A stretch of 64,000 nt of DNA from Leucobacter sp. cx-42. Lineage in GTDB: Bacteria > Actinomycetota > Actinomycetes > Actinomycetales > Microbacteriaceae. Where the stretch lies: positions 147,891-211,890 of the forward strand of contig NZ_JACVMU010000004.1 in NCBI RefSeq assembly GCF_014529985.1, read 5' to 3'. Made by a program: the position numbers and the translations under genes. Shown one piece after another: positions 25,596 through 35,441 of the stretch; position 1 is the stretch's first letter, and every line of letters begins with the position of its first letter. The notes under the pieces are model-generated. The model worked only from the letters and a program-made list of their open reading frames with translations, was not told where the DNA came from and did no database searches.

Positions 25596-26930
25596 TCAGC
25601 TGACGACTGTCGGTTCACCGAGCGAGAGCATGAGGCGGTTCGCCCAGTTGAAGAATGATCCGGCTTGAATCGCGTCGAGGAGTTCGAGCTCATCGAGGCC
25701 AGCACCACGCAGAGCCGCGACCTCATCCGCCCCAAAACGTGGCGGTGTCACGGTCAACGCGACCGTCGCGTCGATGAGCTGATCCCACCGGTTGCCGTAG
25801 CGCACGCCAACGCCCTCGTCGAGCAGGCGCTGCACGGCATCGCGGTCAGCACCCTGCTTGGTGGCAAACCTCGAGTGCACGGAGGCACAAAACACGCAGC
25901 CATTGAGTCGCGAAGCCACGGCTGCACCGAACTCGCGGTCTGCGCGCGGCAAGCCGGCGTCAACGTTATTGAAGATATCAAGGTCAGTGAGGGTGCGTTC
26001 GCGCAGCGCCTCCGGGTCGCGTGCGAGCACACGGAAGTAAGGCATGTGCACGCGCTCGCGCTCGACCAGGCCCTCGAAGTGACGCTCGGTGAACTCAGCA
26101 ACGGGGAGTGGTTGGAGCCACGGCTTCCAGCCAAGCGAGTCCTGCGTGAAGCGCGGCGGCTCCGTCACGGATGGCGCTGCTGGCAGCTGCTCAGCGGCGG
26201 GTGCTGGGGCCAGGGTGGGATCGTCACCGGCAGCACTGAGCTTCGCCTCTGCCACACGCGCGACCTCTGCTGCGAGCCCCCGCAGATCGCTCGCAGCAAC
26301 CGTTGCTCCGCCGCCTGCCGTACGCACGGCAGCGAGGCCGTGGACGACGCGCAGCTGGAATGACAGGAAAGCAACGATTTGTGAAATGGTGACGACTCCT
26401 GTGCTGCTCCAGCCGCCGTCGAGCAGCCGCTGCAGGCGTTCACGAGCCGCATCGCGCGGATGCAGCACGAGGAGGTGCGCATGCTCAAGCGCAGCTGCGA
26501 GTCGGTCACCGAGGGCATAGGCTGCCTCGACCGACGACACCTCATACACCGGGCCTTCGGTACTCTCTGGCGCGTTCTCCGCGTGGAAGGCTCCGTACGG
26601 GCCGGATCCCGCAGAACGCTCTGCCTCGGCAACGATGAGCGGGAAGAGTCCAACGCCCCCACCGGTCGCTTCGAGGAGCGCGCCATAGAACGCGACGGCC
26701 GCTGGATCCGCGTGGAGACGCGCAACGAACAGGCCGATCGCTGCACGTTCTGACAGGGAGACATCGCTCGCATCAACCGGGAGGAACAGCGCCTCGAAGC
26801 TGCCCTGAGCGTGTGCCCTCGCGTCAGGCCTGCGGTGGCGTGCTGCGTCAAGCGCATCACCAACTGCGATGCCGGCCAGGGAATCAATCAGGTCGAAGTC
26901 GAGCGCGGTGGGGTATGGGGTGTGAGACAT
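25596..26930 (-). CDS. CMD domain - alkylhydroperoxidase (AhpD-like) domain fusion protein
   Basis: About 444 residues with two related halves. The N-terminal half (residues 1-190) resembles CMD-domain proteins of the Avi_7170 type, without cysteines. The C-terminal half resembles the Avi_7169-type alkylhydroperoxidase domain and carries the AhpD-like redox motif NGCVFCASVHSRF near residue 350. The halves are joined by a Pro/Ala-rich linker near residue 220. In many bacteria these two domains are separate neighbouring genes beside peptide-type ABC importers; here they are fused. GGA lies 7 nt before ATG 26930. It is the last gene of the importer operon. A role in peroxide or thiol chemistry on the imported compound is inference. 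Confidence 0.82.
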   Translation of the reverse strand: MSHTPYPTALDFDLIDSLAGIAVGDALDAARHRRPDARAHAQGSFEALFLPVDASDVSLSERAAIGLFVARLHADPAAVAFYGALLEATGGGVGLFPLIVAEAERSAGSGPYGAFHAENAPESTEGPVYEVSSVEAAYALGDRLAAALEHAHLLVLHPRDAARERLQRLLDGGWSSTGVVTISQIVAFLSFQLRVVHGLAAVRTAGGGATVAASDLRGLAAEVARVAEAKLSAAGDDPTLAPAPAAEQLPAAPSVTEPPRFTQDSLGWKPWLQPLPVAEFTERHFEGLVERERVHMPYFRVLARDPEALRERTLTDLDIFNNVDAGLPRADREFGAAVASRLNGCVFCASVHSRFATKQGADRDAVQRLLDEGVGVRYGNRWDQLIDATVALTVTPPRFGADEVAALRGAGLDELELLDAIQAGSFFNWANRLMLSLGEPTVVS

Positions 26931-26973
26931 ATGAGATCCGTTCAAATGAGCAGCGAGATATCGGGAGCCGGGT

Positions 26974-28680
26974 TCAGATCACCCAGTGACCTGAAGCGAG
27001 CGAGGCGCCAGGAATCGCGTCGAGCAGACGCTGCGTGTACGCATGCTGGGCGTTGGAGAATACCGATTCCGTTTCGCCCTGCTCGACCTGTCGACCACGC
27101 TGCAGCACCGAAACCGTGTCTGCGATTTGTCGCACCACGGCGAGGTCGTGTGAAATGAAGATGTAGGTGAGCCCGAGCTCTTCCTGCAGCTGCGCGAGCA
27201 ACCTGAGGATCTGCGCCTGCACTGTCACGTCGAGAGCTGACACCGCCTCGTCTAGCACCACGAGTTCGGGTTCAACGATGAGCGCCCGCGCAATCGCAAC
27301 ACGTTGGCGCTGGCCCCCAGACAGTTCGCGCGGCTTCCGCTGCGCAAATTCTGGCGGGAGCGCCACGAGTTCAAGTGCGTGCGCGACACGTTCGACGTGC
27401 TCTGCACGCGGTGCGATGCCAAAGTTCTTGAGCGGTTCTGCGAGGGTCTGACCGATCGACAGACGTGGATCAAGCGAACCGTATGGGTTCTGATAGACCA
27501 TCTGCGTGGTGCGTCTGAACTCACGCAGCGGCTTGCCTCGCAGCTCTGTTACGTCGACACCAGCGTGCGCGTCAGCGGCGGTGAGCAGTACGCTGCCGGA
27601 CGCCGGCTTCTCAAAGCCCGCAATGATGCGTCCCGTGGTCGTCTTGCCTGACCCAGACTCACCCACGATCGCGTGTGTCGATCCGCGAGCGACCGAGAAC
27701 GACACGTCGTCGATCGCCACGAAGGCATCGGACCCGCGCCCAAAGACCTGACGCAGGTCACGCACCTCGACAAGCGCAGTCGCTGTTGTACGGCGGTTCG
27801 CGCGCTCGGATACCGCGGCAATAACTTCTTGGCCACTCGCGCCGACCTCGATACGCTCACGCTCACGAATTGCACCAAACGACGGCGCATCACGCATGAG
27901 TTGCTTCGTATACTCGGCCGCAGGCTGCGCGAGCACCCGCGCGCTCGGGCCAGTTTCTTGCACTTCGCCATTGCGCATCACCACGACGTCGTCTGCACGG
28001 TCGGCCGCCACGGCAAGATCATGCGTGATGAAGAGCACGCCAGTGCCGGTTTCCTCACGCAGCCGATCGATGAGGTCGAGCACCGTACGCTGCACCGTCA
28101 CGTCAAGCGCAGAGGTCGGCTCGTCAGCAATGATGAGTTCTGGGTCATTGGCGATCGCCGCCGCGATGAGCACCCGCTGCCGCATACCGCCAGAGAGCTC
28201 ATGGGGATGCTGCTTCGCCCGCTTCACCGGGTTGTCGATGCCCACCTGCTCCAGGAGTGCGTGCACGCGGTCTCGTACCTCGGCCCGACTCGGCTTGCCG
28301 TGGATGCGCAGCGACTCACTGATACTCTTGCCGACCGACTGCACCGGGTTGAGCGAGTTGCCTGGGTCTTGCGGGATGAGCCCGATGCACCGACCACGCA
28401 GGTCCTGCCATCTGCGTTCGGGCAGCCCGACGAGTTCGGTTTTGCCAAGGCGACGTTCATTGAGCGTGATACTGCCGCGCGTGATCGAGCCGTTCGAGGC
28501 AAGCAGGCCGATCACCGATTGGGCGACCGTCGACTTGCCAGATCCCGACTCGCCGACCACTGCGGTGACCTTACCTGGCGTGACGTCAAAGCTCACGCCG
28601 CGCACGGCTTCGACCGGCCCGTGGGCGGTGCGATACTGCACCGCAAGATCACGAATACTGAGAAGGGGTGTGACGCTCAT
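26974..28680 (-). CDS. Oligopeptide-type ABC transporter, fused tandem ATPases (DppD-DppF)
   Basis: A 568-residue protein with two ABC ATPase domains in tandem. Domain 1 has Walker A GESGSGKSTVAQ near residue 43 and signature LSGGMRQRVLIA; domain 2 has GESGSGKTTTGR near residue 330 and LSGGQRQRVAIARAL. Each ends in the oligopeptide-type C-terminal extension. It would energise both permeases as a single chain. The start ATG 28680 overlaps the DppC-like stop by 4 bp (ATGA), so translation is coupled. The longer upstream frame is not family sequence. Confidence 0.93.
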   Translation of the reverse strand: MSVTPLLSIRDLAVQYRTAHGPVEAVRGVSFDVTPGKVTAVVGESGSGKSTVAQSVIGLLASNGSITRGSITLNERRLGKTELVGLPERRWQDLRGRCIGLIPQDPGNSLNPVQSVGKSISESLRIHGKPSRAEVRDRVHALLEQVGIDNPVKRAKQHPHELSGGMRQRVLIAAAIANDPELIIADEPTSALDVTVQRTVLDLIDRLREETGTGVLFITHDLAVAADRADDVVVMRNGEVQETGPSARVLAQPAAEYTKQLMRDAPSFGAIRERERIEVGASGQEVIAAVSERANRRTTATALVEVRDLRQVFGRGSDAFVAIDDVSFSVARGSTHAIVGESGSGKTTTGRIIAGFEKPASGSVLLTAADAHAGVDVTELRGKPLREFRRTTQMVYQNPYGSLDPRLSIGQTLAEPLKNFGIAPRAEHVERVAHALELVALPPEFAQRKPRELSGGQRQRVAIARALIVEPELVVLDEAVSALDVTVQAQILRLLAQLQEELGLTYIFISHDLAVVRQIADTVSVLQRGRQVEQGETESVFSNAQHAYTQRLLDAIPGASLASGHWVI

Positions 28681-29576
28681 CTGTTCTCTCCGACGCTGAT
28701 CGCCTGGCTCAGGCGGTTCGTCGCGATCACGACGAACACGACGGTAAGGCCCGGCAAGGTGGTGAGCCACCAAGCGGTGGCAATGTAGTTGCGGCCCTCA
28801 GCAATGAGCAAGCCCCACTCCGGCGTTGGGGGCGGCGCACCATATCCAAGGAAGCCAAGGGTCGAGATCTGCAGGATCGCCGAGCCAAGCTGGAGCGCAG
28901 CGAGCGCAATAACCGGGGTAAGTGAATTCGGCAACACGTGCCGCCAGAGCACAGTTCCGAAGGTGCCACCGGAGCCATACGCCGCTTCAACAAACTCACT
29001 TGCGCGCACGCTCATCACCTGCGAGCGAGACAACCGCGCAAACACGGCGACCGAGGTCACACCAACGGCAATCGCTGCATTGTTCGTACCGAAACCGATC
29101 AGGATCACGATGCTGAGTGACAACAGCAGCGTCGGAATCGCGAGCAGCACATCAACGACGCGCATAAGCGCTTCGTCAACAAGCCCGCCGACCGCGCCTG
29201 CCGTCACTCCGATGAGTGAGCCAAATACGAGGCCAACCAGGACTGCGAGCAACGCTGCCGTGATCGATTCGCCAGCGCCGTGGATCACGCGCGAATACAG
29301 GTCGCGTCCCGTCGCATCTGTGCCAAACCAATGCTCTGCACTCGGGGCTTGGAGCGCGGCACCAACCTGCTCGTTCGGACTCACCGACGTAAACAGTCCA
29401 GGCATTATCGCCCACGCGAGGGCGATAACCAGGATCACGATCGGTACGATCGCGCCAGGACGGAAGAGCGCGCGCCAGCCGCCCACCGACCGCGAACCGC
29501 GAACCGCGCGCTTGGCTTTGGGTGCTTTTCCTGCGTGTGAGAGCTGGGGCTCAGCTTGAACAACGGTCTCGGTCAT
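28677..29576 (-). CDS. Oligopeptide-type ABC transporter permease (DppC-like)
   Basis: A 299-residue permease. It has an N-terminal cytoplasmic tail, a first helix near residue 40, HWFGTDATGRDLYSRVIHGAGES typical of DppC, and a coupling loop AAYGSGGTFGTVLWRHVLPNSLTPV near residue 205. It forms the membrane channel with the DppB-like protein. Start and stop each overlap a neighbour by 4 bp (ATGA), showing a tightly coupled operon. Confidence 0.93.
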   Translation of the reverse strand: MTETVVQAEPQLSHAGKAPKAKRAVRGSRSVGGWRALFRPGAIVPIVILVIALAWAIMPGLFTSVSPNEQVGAALQAPSAEHWFGTDATGRDLYSRVIHGAGESITAALLAVLVGLVFGSLIGVTAGAVGGLVDEALMRVVDVLLAIPTLLLSLSIVILIGFGTNNAAIAVGVTSVAVFARLSRSQVMSVRASEFVEAAYGSGGTFGTVLWRHVLPNSLTPVIALAALQLGSAILQISTLGFLGYGAPPPTPEWGLLIAEGRNYIATAWWLTTLPGLTVVFVVIATNRLSQAISVGENR

Positions 29577-30616
29577 CGCGCCTCTCCTTCCGCTACTGCC
29601 GCATTCGCGGTGTGTTCTGGTGCTGCGGAAGCAGCAGTCGTTGCCGGCCCCGCAGACACGGTACGGTTCTTACTCCCACCGGTGCTGCGAAGACGCAGCC
29701 GCGCGTCAAGCACCGGGTGCAGCAGGTCAACCACAAGGTTGATCGTGACGAATACGACGGTCGCGATCACCACGATGGCGAGGAGAACTGGCGTATCGCG
29801 CTGCTGCACCGCCTGGGCAGTGAGGGCGCCGATCCCGACTCTGCCGAACACGGCCTCGGTGATGATCGCGCCACCAACGAGCTCACCGAAGAGCAACCCT
29901 GCCATGGTAAGCGCAGGCAGCAGGGCGTTGGGAGCGACGTTGCGCCAGAGCAGCCACGACGTGTTCGCGCCACGGGCACGCACCACAGTCACGAACGGCT
30001 GCTCGCGGACCTCGTCGATGCTGCGGAGGAACACCTGCGCAAGCGGGGCGGCAATTGGAATCATGATGGTGATCGCCGGCAGGATGATCGCCTGCGCCGG
30101 TGTCGCGTTGAGAATGGGGACGAGCCCCAGCTGGAACGAGAACACCTGGATGAGCACGATACCGATCCAGAACACGGGAAGCGAGACGAGGAGCGGCGGC
30201 AGGTTGCGGAACAGCCCGCGCAGCCACTTCCCGCTCCCGAAACTCGCTGTGAACGCAATCACCACGGCGAGGAACACCGCGCCAATGAGTCCAATACTCG
30301 CGAGCGCGAGCGTCGATGGCAGTGCCTCCGCAATGAGGTCGGAGACCTTGGCTCCGCTGTACACGGAATAGCCGAGATCGCCGTGCAGGAACTGCCAGAT
30401 CGATTCGAGATACCGCGCAATGAACGGCCGTTCGGTGCCATACGTCGTGCGGATCTCCTCGATTTGCTCCGGCGTCAACCCCAACTCGGGGTTGCCAAAG
30501 CGCGCCAACACGGCGTCACCCGGAAGTGCCGCAAGCAACACGTAGGCACCTGTATATGCGAGGGCGAGGACCAGGAATGCCTGGCCGATACGCCGTGCTA
30601 GCGCGCCAATACTCAC
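29573..30616 (-). CDS. Oligopeptide-type ABC transporter permease (DppB-like)
   Basis: A 347-residue permease with six predicted helices. It shows the DppB pattern: first helix near 15-35, then LPGDAVLARFGNPELGLTPEQ, and the coupling loop VRARGANTSWLLWRNVAPNALLPAL near residue 215. It pairs with the DppC-like permease. It overlaps the solute-binding protein gene by 4 bp and the DppC-like gene by 4 bp. The C-terminal 40 residues are Ala-rich and extend beyond the usual family end. Confidence 0.92.
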   Translation of the reverse strand: MSIGALARRIGQAFLVLALAYTGAYVLLAALPGDAVLARFGNPELGLTPEQIEEIRTTYGTERPFIARYLESIWQFLHGDLGYSVYSGAKVSDLIAEALPSTLALASIGLIGAVFLAVVIAFTASFGSGKWLRGLFRNLPPLLVSLPVFWIGIVLIQVFSFQLGLVPILNATPAQAIILPAITIMIPIAAPLAQVFLRSIDEVREQPFVTVVRARGANTSWLLWRNVAPNALLPALTMAGLLFGELVGGAIITEAVFGRVGIGALTAQAVQQRDTPVLLAIVVIATVVFVTINLVVDLLHPVLDARLRLRSTGGSKNRTVSAGPATTAASAAPEHTANAAVAEGEAR

Positions 30617-32250
30617 TTGTTCAGCTGCACTTCATAGAAGGAAGGCCGGCCGATCGACTCGGTCTTGAAGCCCTGCACTGTGTCGGAGAGGCCGAAGACC
30701 TGTGGCTCCTCAAACAGTGGCAGCACGTACGCCTGATCGATCAGTCGCTGCTGGGCGGCGACAGAAGCGTCCTGGCGCTCCTCGATCGTGGGCACCGAGG
30801 CGATCTTCGCGAGCAACTGGTCGAGCTCTTCATCGTAGATCTTGCCGTCCTGGGCCTCGACGTTGAGGATCGAGTTGCGGTTCGTCGAGAAGTACTGTGA
30901 CTTGAGCACGTCGAAGTCTGCACGGCCGACCATTGAATGGTAGACCTGGATCGTGTCGGCACTCAGCGCTGCCTCGGTCTGCGCAGCCTGGTCACCCGGG
31001 AAAATCTTCACCTCGATGCCGAGCGGCGCGAGCTGCTCCTGGATCAGGGTGACGACCTCCTTGGAGCGTGGCTGCGGCAGCGCCTCGTTGAAGGTGAGTG
31101 AAAGGCGCTCGCCGTTCTTCTCGCGCACGCCGTCAGTTCCCTTCGCCCAGCCTGCCGCGTCGAGCAGCTGCTCAGCCTTCTTCGGATCGTGCGTCCACGC
31201 TGAGGAGTTATCGACGTAGCCGAGTGCGGTCTTCGCGAGAATACCCGTCGCGAGCGGGTAGTTCTTCGTGAACAATGTGTCGATGATTGCCTGCCGATCG
31301 ATACCGGCAATGATTGCCTGACGCACCTGAATGTCGCCAAGTTGTGCGCTCGTCGGACGGAAGTTCAGGCCGTTGTTCACACCATTAGTGGACGCAGCGA
31401 TGAGCGTGAGGCCCGGAGCTTCAAACTGCGACTCATCCGACGCCGGAATCTGCCGCGCAATGTCTGCCTGACCCGACACCACGGTGCCGATGCGCACGCT
31501 GTTCTCGCCCGCGAGGATAATGTCGATCCCGTCGATGCTTGCGCGACCCTGGTGCGCAAGCGAAGGCGGCGCCCAGTTGTAGTCCTCCCGAGCGGTGAGC
31601 TTCAGCTCGCTGCCGATCTTCTCGTCTGAGATCACGAACGGGCCGCTGCCGACAATGTCTTTCGCCTTGCCTGGGCCGAAGTCCTCATTCCTGCCATCGA
31701 GGGTGCCATTCGAGAGCAGACCCGAGTTGATGGTCGAGGTCGCCTGCGCAAATCCCGGCGACGGTGCAGAGAAGAAGAACTTCACTGTGTGCTCGTCGAC
31801 GACCTCGCCGCGATCATAGTTATTGATCGCTTCTGAGACAGACAGCGCTCGCGCATTGTCGCCCTTACCGTACAGATCGAAGTTCTTCACGACGTTCTCT
31901 GCATCGAGCGGGGTGCCGTCTGAGTAGGTGACTCCGTCACGCAGTGTGAAGGTGTACTCAGTCGCGTCTGCGTTGACCTCTGGCAACTCGCTCGCGATCC
32001 ATGGCTCAAGGTCAAGAGTTTCGGGGTTCTGATAGAGCAGGCGATCAGTCACCTGGTTCAGCACGCCGCCGTTGGGGTAAAAGCCACCGGCAGGCGGGTA
32101 CAGCGTGTTCCAGGTCTGCGGCTCAAGATAGGTGAGCGTGCCGCCCGACCCAGCATCGCCACTCTCCCCGCTGGTGTTTGCGGAGCAACCCGTCATCGCA
32201 ATAGCGACGGCGGCAACGGCTCCGATCCATGCGAGACGGCGTTTATTCAT
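30613..32250 (-). CDS. Oligopeptide-type ABC transporter, substrate-binding lipoprotein (SBP_bac_5)
   Basis: A 545-residue lipoprotein with signal peptide MNKRRLAWIGAVAAVAIAM and lipidated C22 in MTGC. The mature part is a type 5 (peptide/opine/nickel) solute-binding domain: LTYLEPQTWNTLYPP, ASELPEVNADATEYTFTLRDGVTYSDGTPLDAENV (read in parts), and LNFRPTSAQLGDIQVRQAIIAGIDR. ATG 32250 follows GGAG at normal spacing. It captures the imported compound outside the cell. It is the first gene of the operon, divergent from the NAD_binding_9 flavoprotein gene. Confidence 0.93.
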   Translation of the reverse strand: MNKRRLAWIGAVAAVAIAMTGCSANTSGESGDAGSGGTLTYLEPQTWNTLYPPAGGFYPNGGVLNQVTDRLLYQNPETLDLEPWIASELPEVNADATEYTFTLRDGVTYSDGTPLDAENVVKNFDLYGKGDNARALSVSEAINNYDRGEVVDEHTVKFFFSAPSPGFAQATSTINSGLLSNGTLDGRNEDFGPGKAKDIVGSGPFVISDEKIGSELKLTAREDYNWAPPSLAHQGRASIDGIDIILAGENSVRIGTVVSGQADIARQIPASDESQFEAPGLTLIAASTNGVNNGLNFRPTSAQLGDIQVRQAIIAGIDRQAIIDTLFTKNYPLATGILAKTALGYVDNSSAWTHDPKKAEQLLDAAGWAKGTDGVREKNGERLSLTFNEALPQPRSKEVVTLIQEQLAPLGIEVKIFPGDQAAQTEAALSADTIQVYHSMVGRADFDVLKSQYFSTNRNSILNVEAQDGKIYDEELDQLLAKIASVPTIEERQDASVAAQQRLIDQAYVLPLFEEPQVFGLSDTVQGFKTESIGRPSFYEVQLNK

Positions 32251-32326
32251 GGAAGCTCTCCTCAAGATCTGGTGCGGCCGGCGCCGCTGGGGGTCGTGCG
32301 CGACACCTCACGCAACAAAAGCTATT

Positions 32327-32343
32327 GTTATACGTGCCATAAC
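32327..32343. promoter_or_regulatory. Dyad in divergent promoter of importer operon and flavoprotein gene
   Basis: GTTAT-N7-ATAAC overlaps TATAAC, a good -10 box for the minus-strand importer operon, and lies 17-33 bp before the flavoprotein GTG. A regulator bound here could control both directions. Confidence 0.45.
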
Positions 32344-32359
32344 TTTTTAGGAACCCCTC

Positions 32360-34564
32360 GTGTCACAGAACTTCACACAACCGCACCGTCATATTCAGTC
32401 ATCAACGTTTCAAGCGACCGCAGCGGGCGCGTATAACGGCTCTATGACTTCCACTTCGCACCGCACCGCCATCGCGCTGATCGGAGCCGGCCCACGCGGC
32501 GCCTCCCTCATTGAGCGCATCGGCGCGCACCTCCACGACTCGGGCCTGCCAGAACATGACATCGAACTACACGTCATCGACCCAGCGGAATCGGGAGCCG
32601 GCCGCATCTGGCGCACCGACCAGACGCGCGAACTCTGCATGAACACGCTGTCACATGCGGTCACCCTCTTCACCGAGCCAGGCAGCACCGTCACCGGGCC
32701 GGTGCGCCAGGGGCCGACCCTCTATGAATGGTCACTCCTCGCGCTCCGAGACGGCCTCGCCGCTGGCACCACGCACGGCGACGGCAGGGACCCGGGAAGC
32801 GCGGCAGCTGGCGGAACGATCCTCGACGAATCCACTCTCACCGACCGCATTGCCAAGATTCCAGCAGGCAATGTCGCCGGCTACGCAGACTTCCCGGTAC
32901 GTGCAGGCCTCGCTGCCGACTACTTCGACGAGCTCCTCGCGACGCTCCCAGATTCGCACCCGAGCCGCGCGCTCTATGGCGAGTACCTCAGCTGGTGCTA
33001 TCACCGCGCAGTCGCCCTACTCCCCGCCTCGGTGCGGGTGATCCGGCACCGCACCGCAGCCATCGGAATCGAGCGCACAGGATCCCGAGACCTCGTGCAG
33101 CTCGCAGACGGCGACACCGTCACGGCCGATGCGACCATTCTCGCGACCGGTTGGATGCCACGATCTCAGACCAGCGAAGAGACTCGCTTCACCGAGCTAC
33201 TGACTACGCGTCCCGACCTCACCTGGGTGCGGCCAGGAAGCCCCGTCGAACAACCCCTCGACGGCATCGCACCCGGAACGCACGCGATCGTGCGAGGCCT
33301 CGGCATGGGATTCTTCGACACCATGGCGCTGCTCACCGCTGGGCGCGGCGGGCGTTTTATCGAAAGCAGCGATGCACCTGGCGGGCTACGTTACGAGGCA
33401 TCCGGCCGCGAGCCAATCTTGCACGTCACTTCAAACCGTGGCGTGCCGTTTCGCGCAAAGACTCTCTACGGATCGCTGCCACCACGCCCAGCACAGCGCT
33501 TCGCACGCAGCATCGACTGGAGCGCCATTCGCCGCCCCATCAACTTCGACCGCACGCTCTGGCCACGCGTCGTCGCAGACGCCTACTTCGACCATGCCGA
33601 AGTGCTGCGCACGCTTGCGCCAGGTGCGGTCACGGGCACAAGCGACGACCTGCACGCTGCGATCACTGCAGCTATCGCATCGGCTGAGGCGCAGCGCGAG
33701 CAGACTTCCGATCCAGCCACGCACACCGACCTGTTCGCTGTGGCGCGACGAATCTCCGCAGCAGTAGCGGCCTTCGTGCCAGACCCCAACCTCCGCTTCG
33801 ATCTCGAGGCAGAGATGCTGCCGGTCGCCCGACAACACGAAGACCCTGCAGCGTTCGATACGTGGGTGCGCGAGCGAGTGCTCAAGGACATCCGCGAAGC
33901 GGAACTCGGATTCGACAGCGCGGTGAAAGCCGGGCTCTGGTCAGTGAGCGCTGCACGCGGGCTCGTGGACGTCGTCGGATCGCTCGGTGGTTTCGATGCC
34001 GAATCCCGCTCGGCCGGATACCGCATGGTCATGGGCGTCGGAGCCATGGCGGGGTCAGGCCCACCCGCGTTCCGCAACCGGCAGCTCGTCGCGCTCGCCG
34101 AGCAGGGCATCGTGCGCTTCATCGGTCCACGCGCCCACATCGACATCGATACGCGCGGATTCATCGCAAGCTCAGATGCGGTTTCTGGTTCCGAAGTGAT
34201 CGCCCCGGCACTCATCGACGCGTGGATGCACTTCCACAGCGTGGCAAATACAGCCGATCCGCTCGCACGCAGCCTCGTTACTACCGGACGCGCTCGTAGC
34301 TACATGATCTCAGCGCGCGACGGATCCCCCGTCGAAACCGGCGCGTTCGACCTCGATCCGGCAACCGGGCAACTCATCGGCACCGACGGATCGGCCGATC
34401 CACGCGTGCTCGTCGCGGGAATCCCCGTCGACGACGCCGTGCACGGCACGATCATCAGCCCGATGCCTGGCACCGACCCCTCCATGCTGCGCGAAACCAC
34501 TCGCGTCGCACGGACGGCGCTTGACATCGCGCTAGCCGCCCACGTCGCAACTGCAGCTGCCTGA
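32360..34564 (+). CDS. FAD/NAD(P)-binding (NAD_binding_9) flavoprotein
   Basis: A 734-residue protein of the FAD/NAD(P)-binding NAD_binding_9 family, found in many actinobacteria and often with peptide-type ABC importers. The dinucleotide fold IALIGAGPRGASLIERI begins at residue 38, with MNTLSHAVTLFTEPG and ATGWMPRSQTS segments further in. The start at GTG 32360 has AGGA 7 nt upstream; ATG 32444, just before the fold, has no visible ribosome binding site but is possible. It probably is an N-hydroxylating or other monooxygenase-like enzyme acting on the imported compound; the reaction is not known. It is followed by an SDR gene 82 bp downstream. Confidence 0.82.
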   Translation: MSQNFTQPHRHIQSSTFQATAAGAYNGSMTSTSHRTAIALIGAGPRGASLIERIGAHLHDSGLPEHDIELHVIDPAESGAGRIWRTDQTRELCMNTLSHAVTLFTEPGSTVTGPVRQGPTLYEWSLLALRDGLAAGTTHGDGRDPGSAAAGGTILDESTLTDRIAKIPAGNVAGYADFPVRAGLAADYFDELLATLPDSHPSRALYGEYLSWCYHRAVALLPASVRVIRHRTAAIGIERTGSRDLVQLADGDTVTADATILATGWMPRSQTSEETRFTELLTTRPDLTWVRPGSPVEQPLDGIAPGTHAIVRGLGMGFFDTMALLTAGRGGRFIESSDAPGGLRYEASGREPILHVTSNRGVPFRAKTLYGSLPPRPAQRFARSIDWSAIRRPINFDRTLWPRVVADAYFDHAEVLRTLAPGAVTGTSDDLHAAITAAIASAEAQREQTSDPATHTDLFAVARRISAAVAAFVPDPNLRFDLEAEMLPVARQHEDPAAFDTWVRERVLKDIREAELGFDSAVKAGLWSVSAARGLVDVVGSLGGFDAESRSAGYRMVMGVGAMAGSGPPAFRNRQLVALAEQGIVRFIGPRAHIDIDTRGFIASSDAVSGSEVIAPALIDAWMHFHSVANTADPLARSLVTTGRARSYMISARDGSPVETGAFDLDPATGQLIGTDGSADPRVLVAGIPVDDAVHGTIISPMPGTDPSMLRETTRVARTALDIALAAHVATAAA

Positions 34565-34646
34565 CCAGGTTTCGGTGCCGGCAGCGCGTTCCGCCCAGCA
34601 CACTATTTCCGCACAGATACACCACAACATTTTGAAGGACACCTCC

Positions 34647-35342
34647 ATGCCAGAACAGCTTCCCGTCGCTCTCGTCACCGGCGCATCAAGCGGTATGGGT
34701 CGCGAGATCGCCCGCGACCTCTCACGCACCCACCATGTGATCGCAGTCGGTCGCGATAGGGTGCGGCTCGGGGAGGTTGCTGCAGAGACGGGGGCAACCG
34801 CGTGGGACTGCGACATCACCGATTCGCAGCGCCTCGGCGAGCGGATCGCAACACTCTCGCGGCTCGATGTACTCGTGCACGCAGCTGCAATCGCGCACTC
34901 GCTCGGCGTCGCGCAGGCGACCGAGAGTGACTGGGAGACACACTTCGCGGTCAACGTGACCGCGCCTGCCACCATTACGCGGCTCACGCTGCCGCTCTTG
35001 CGTACCTCGCAAGGCACCATCGTCTTCATCGGGTCTGGCGCCAGCACGAAGCCAGTGCCTGGCAGCGCCGTGTATTCCGCTTCGAAGCATGCGCTACGCG
35101 CCGTCGCAGACGTCCTCCGTATCGACGAGGAGCCGAACCGAGTGCGGGTCGCGACCGTTGCACCCGGACAAACGGACACGGCGATGCTGCGCAGCACGAT
35201 CCCAGCCGAGCAGTACTCCCCCGAGCAGTACATCAAGCCAGAATCCGTCGCAGCCGCGGTGCGCTTCGTGGTCGATGCCCCTGCCGATGTTCAGCTCACG
35301 GACATCGCCGTGCGCCCACGCCAGGAAATCAGTCGCCTCTAG
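34647..35342 (+). CDS. Short-chain dehydrogenase/reductase (SDR)
   Basis: A 231-residue classical SDR. The cofactor motif VTGASSGMGREIA is near residue 10, the DVLVHAAA strand in place of the usual NNAG, the serine in IVFIGSGAS and the catalytic YSASK near residue 150. ATG 34647 follows AAGGAC. It uses NAD(P)H to reduce or oxidise a carbonyl or alcohol. It lies directly after the flavoprotein gene on the same strand and so probably works in the same pathway as the importer locus. Confidence 0.88.
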   Translation: MPEQLPVALVTGASSGMGREIARDLSRTHHVIAVGRDRVRLGEVAAETGATAWDCDITDSQRLGERIATLSRLDVLVHAAAIAHSLGVAQATESDWETHFAVNVTAPATITRLTLPLLRTSQGTIVFIGSGASTKPVPGSAVYSASKHALRAVADVLRIDEEPNRVRVATVAPGQTDTAMLRSTIPAEQYSPEQYIKPESVAAAVRFVVDAPADVQLTDIAVRPRQEISRL

Positions 35343-35386
35343 CGGTGGTGATCTACCACCACTGCCATCCACCAGAAAAAGAAGAA

Positions 35387-35412
35387 GGTCCCAAGCTCGA
35401 AAGCTCGGGACC
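35387..35412 (-). terminator. Terminator of bS22 gene
   Basis: Arms GGTCCCAAGCT (35387-35397) and AGCTCGGGACC (35402-35412) pair with one mismatch around a 4-nt loop; on the minus strand it is followed by TTCTTCTTTTTC. It lies 29 bp after the bS22 stop. Confidence 0.8.
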
Positions 35413-35441
35413 TCACATCGATCGCGCCTGAGGCGCGTCGA

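Noticed and set aside
35344..35360. Terminator after the SDR gene (GGTGGT/ACCACC hairpin)
   Set aside because: The stem is 6 bp and there is no T run, so it is too weak to list.
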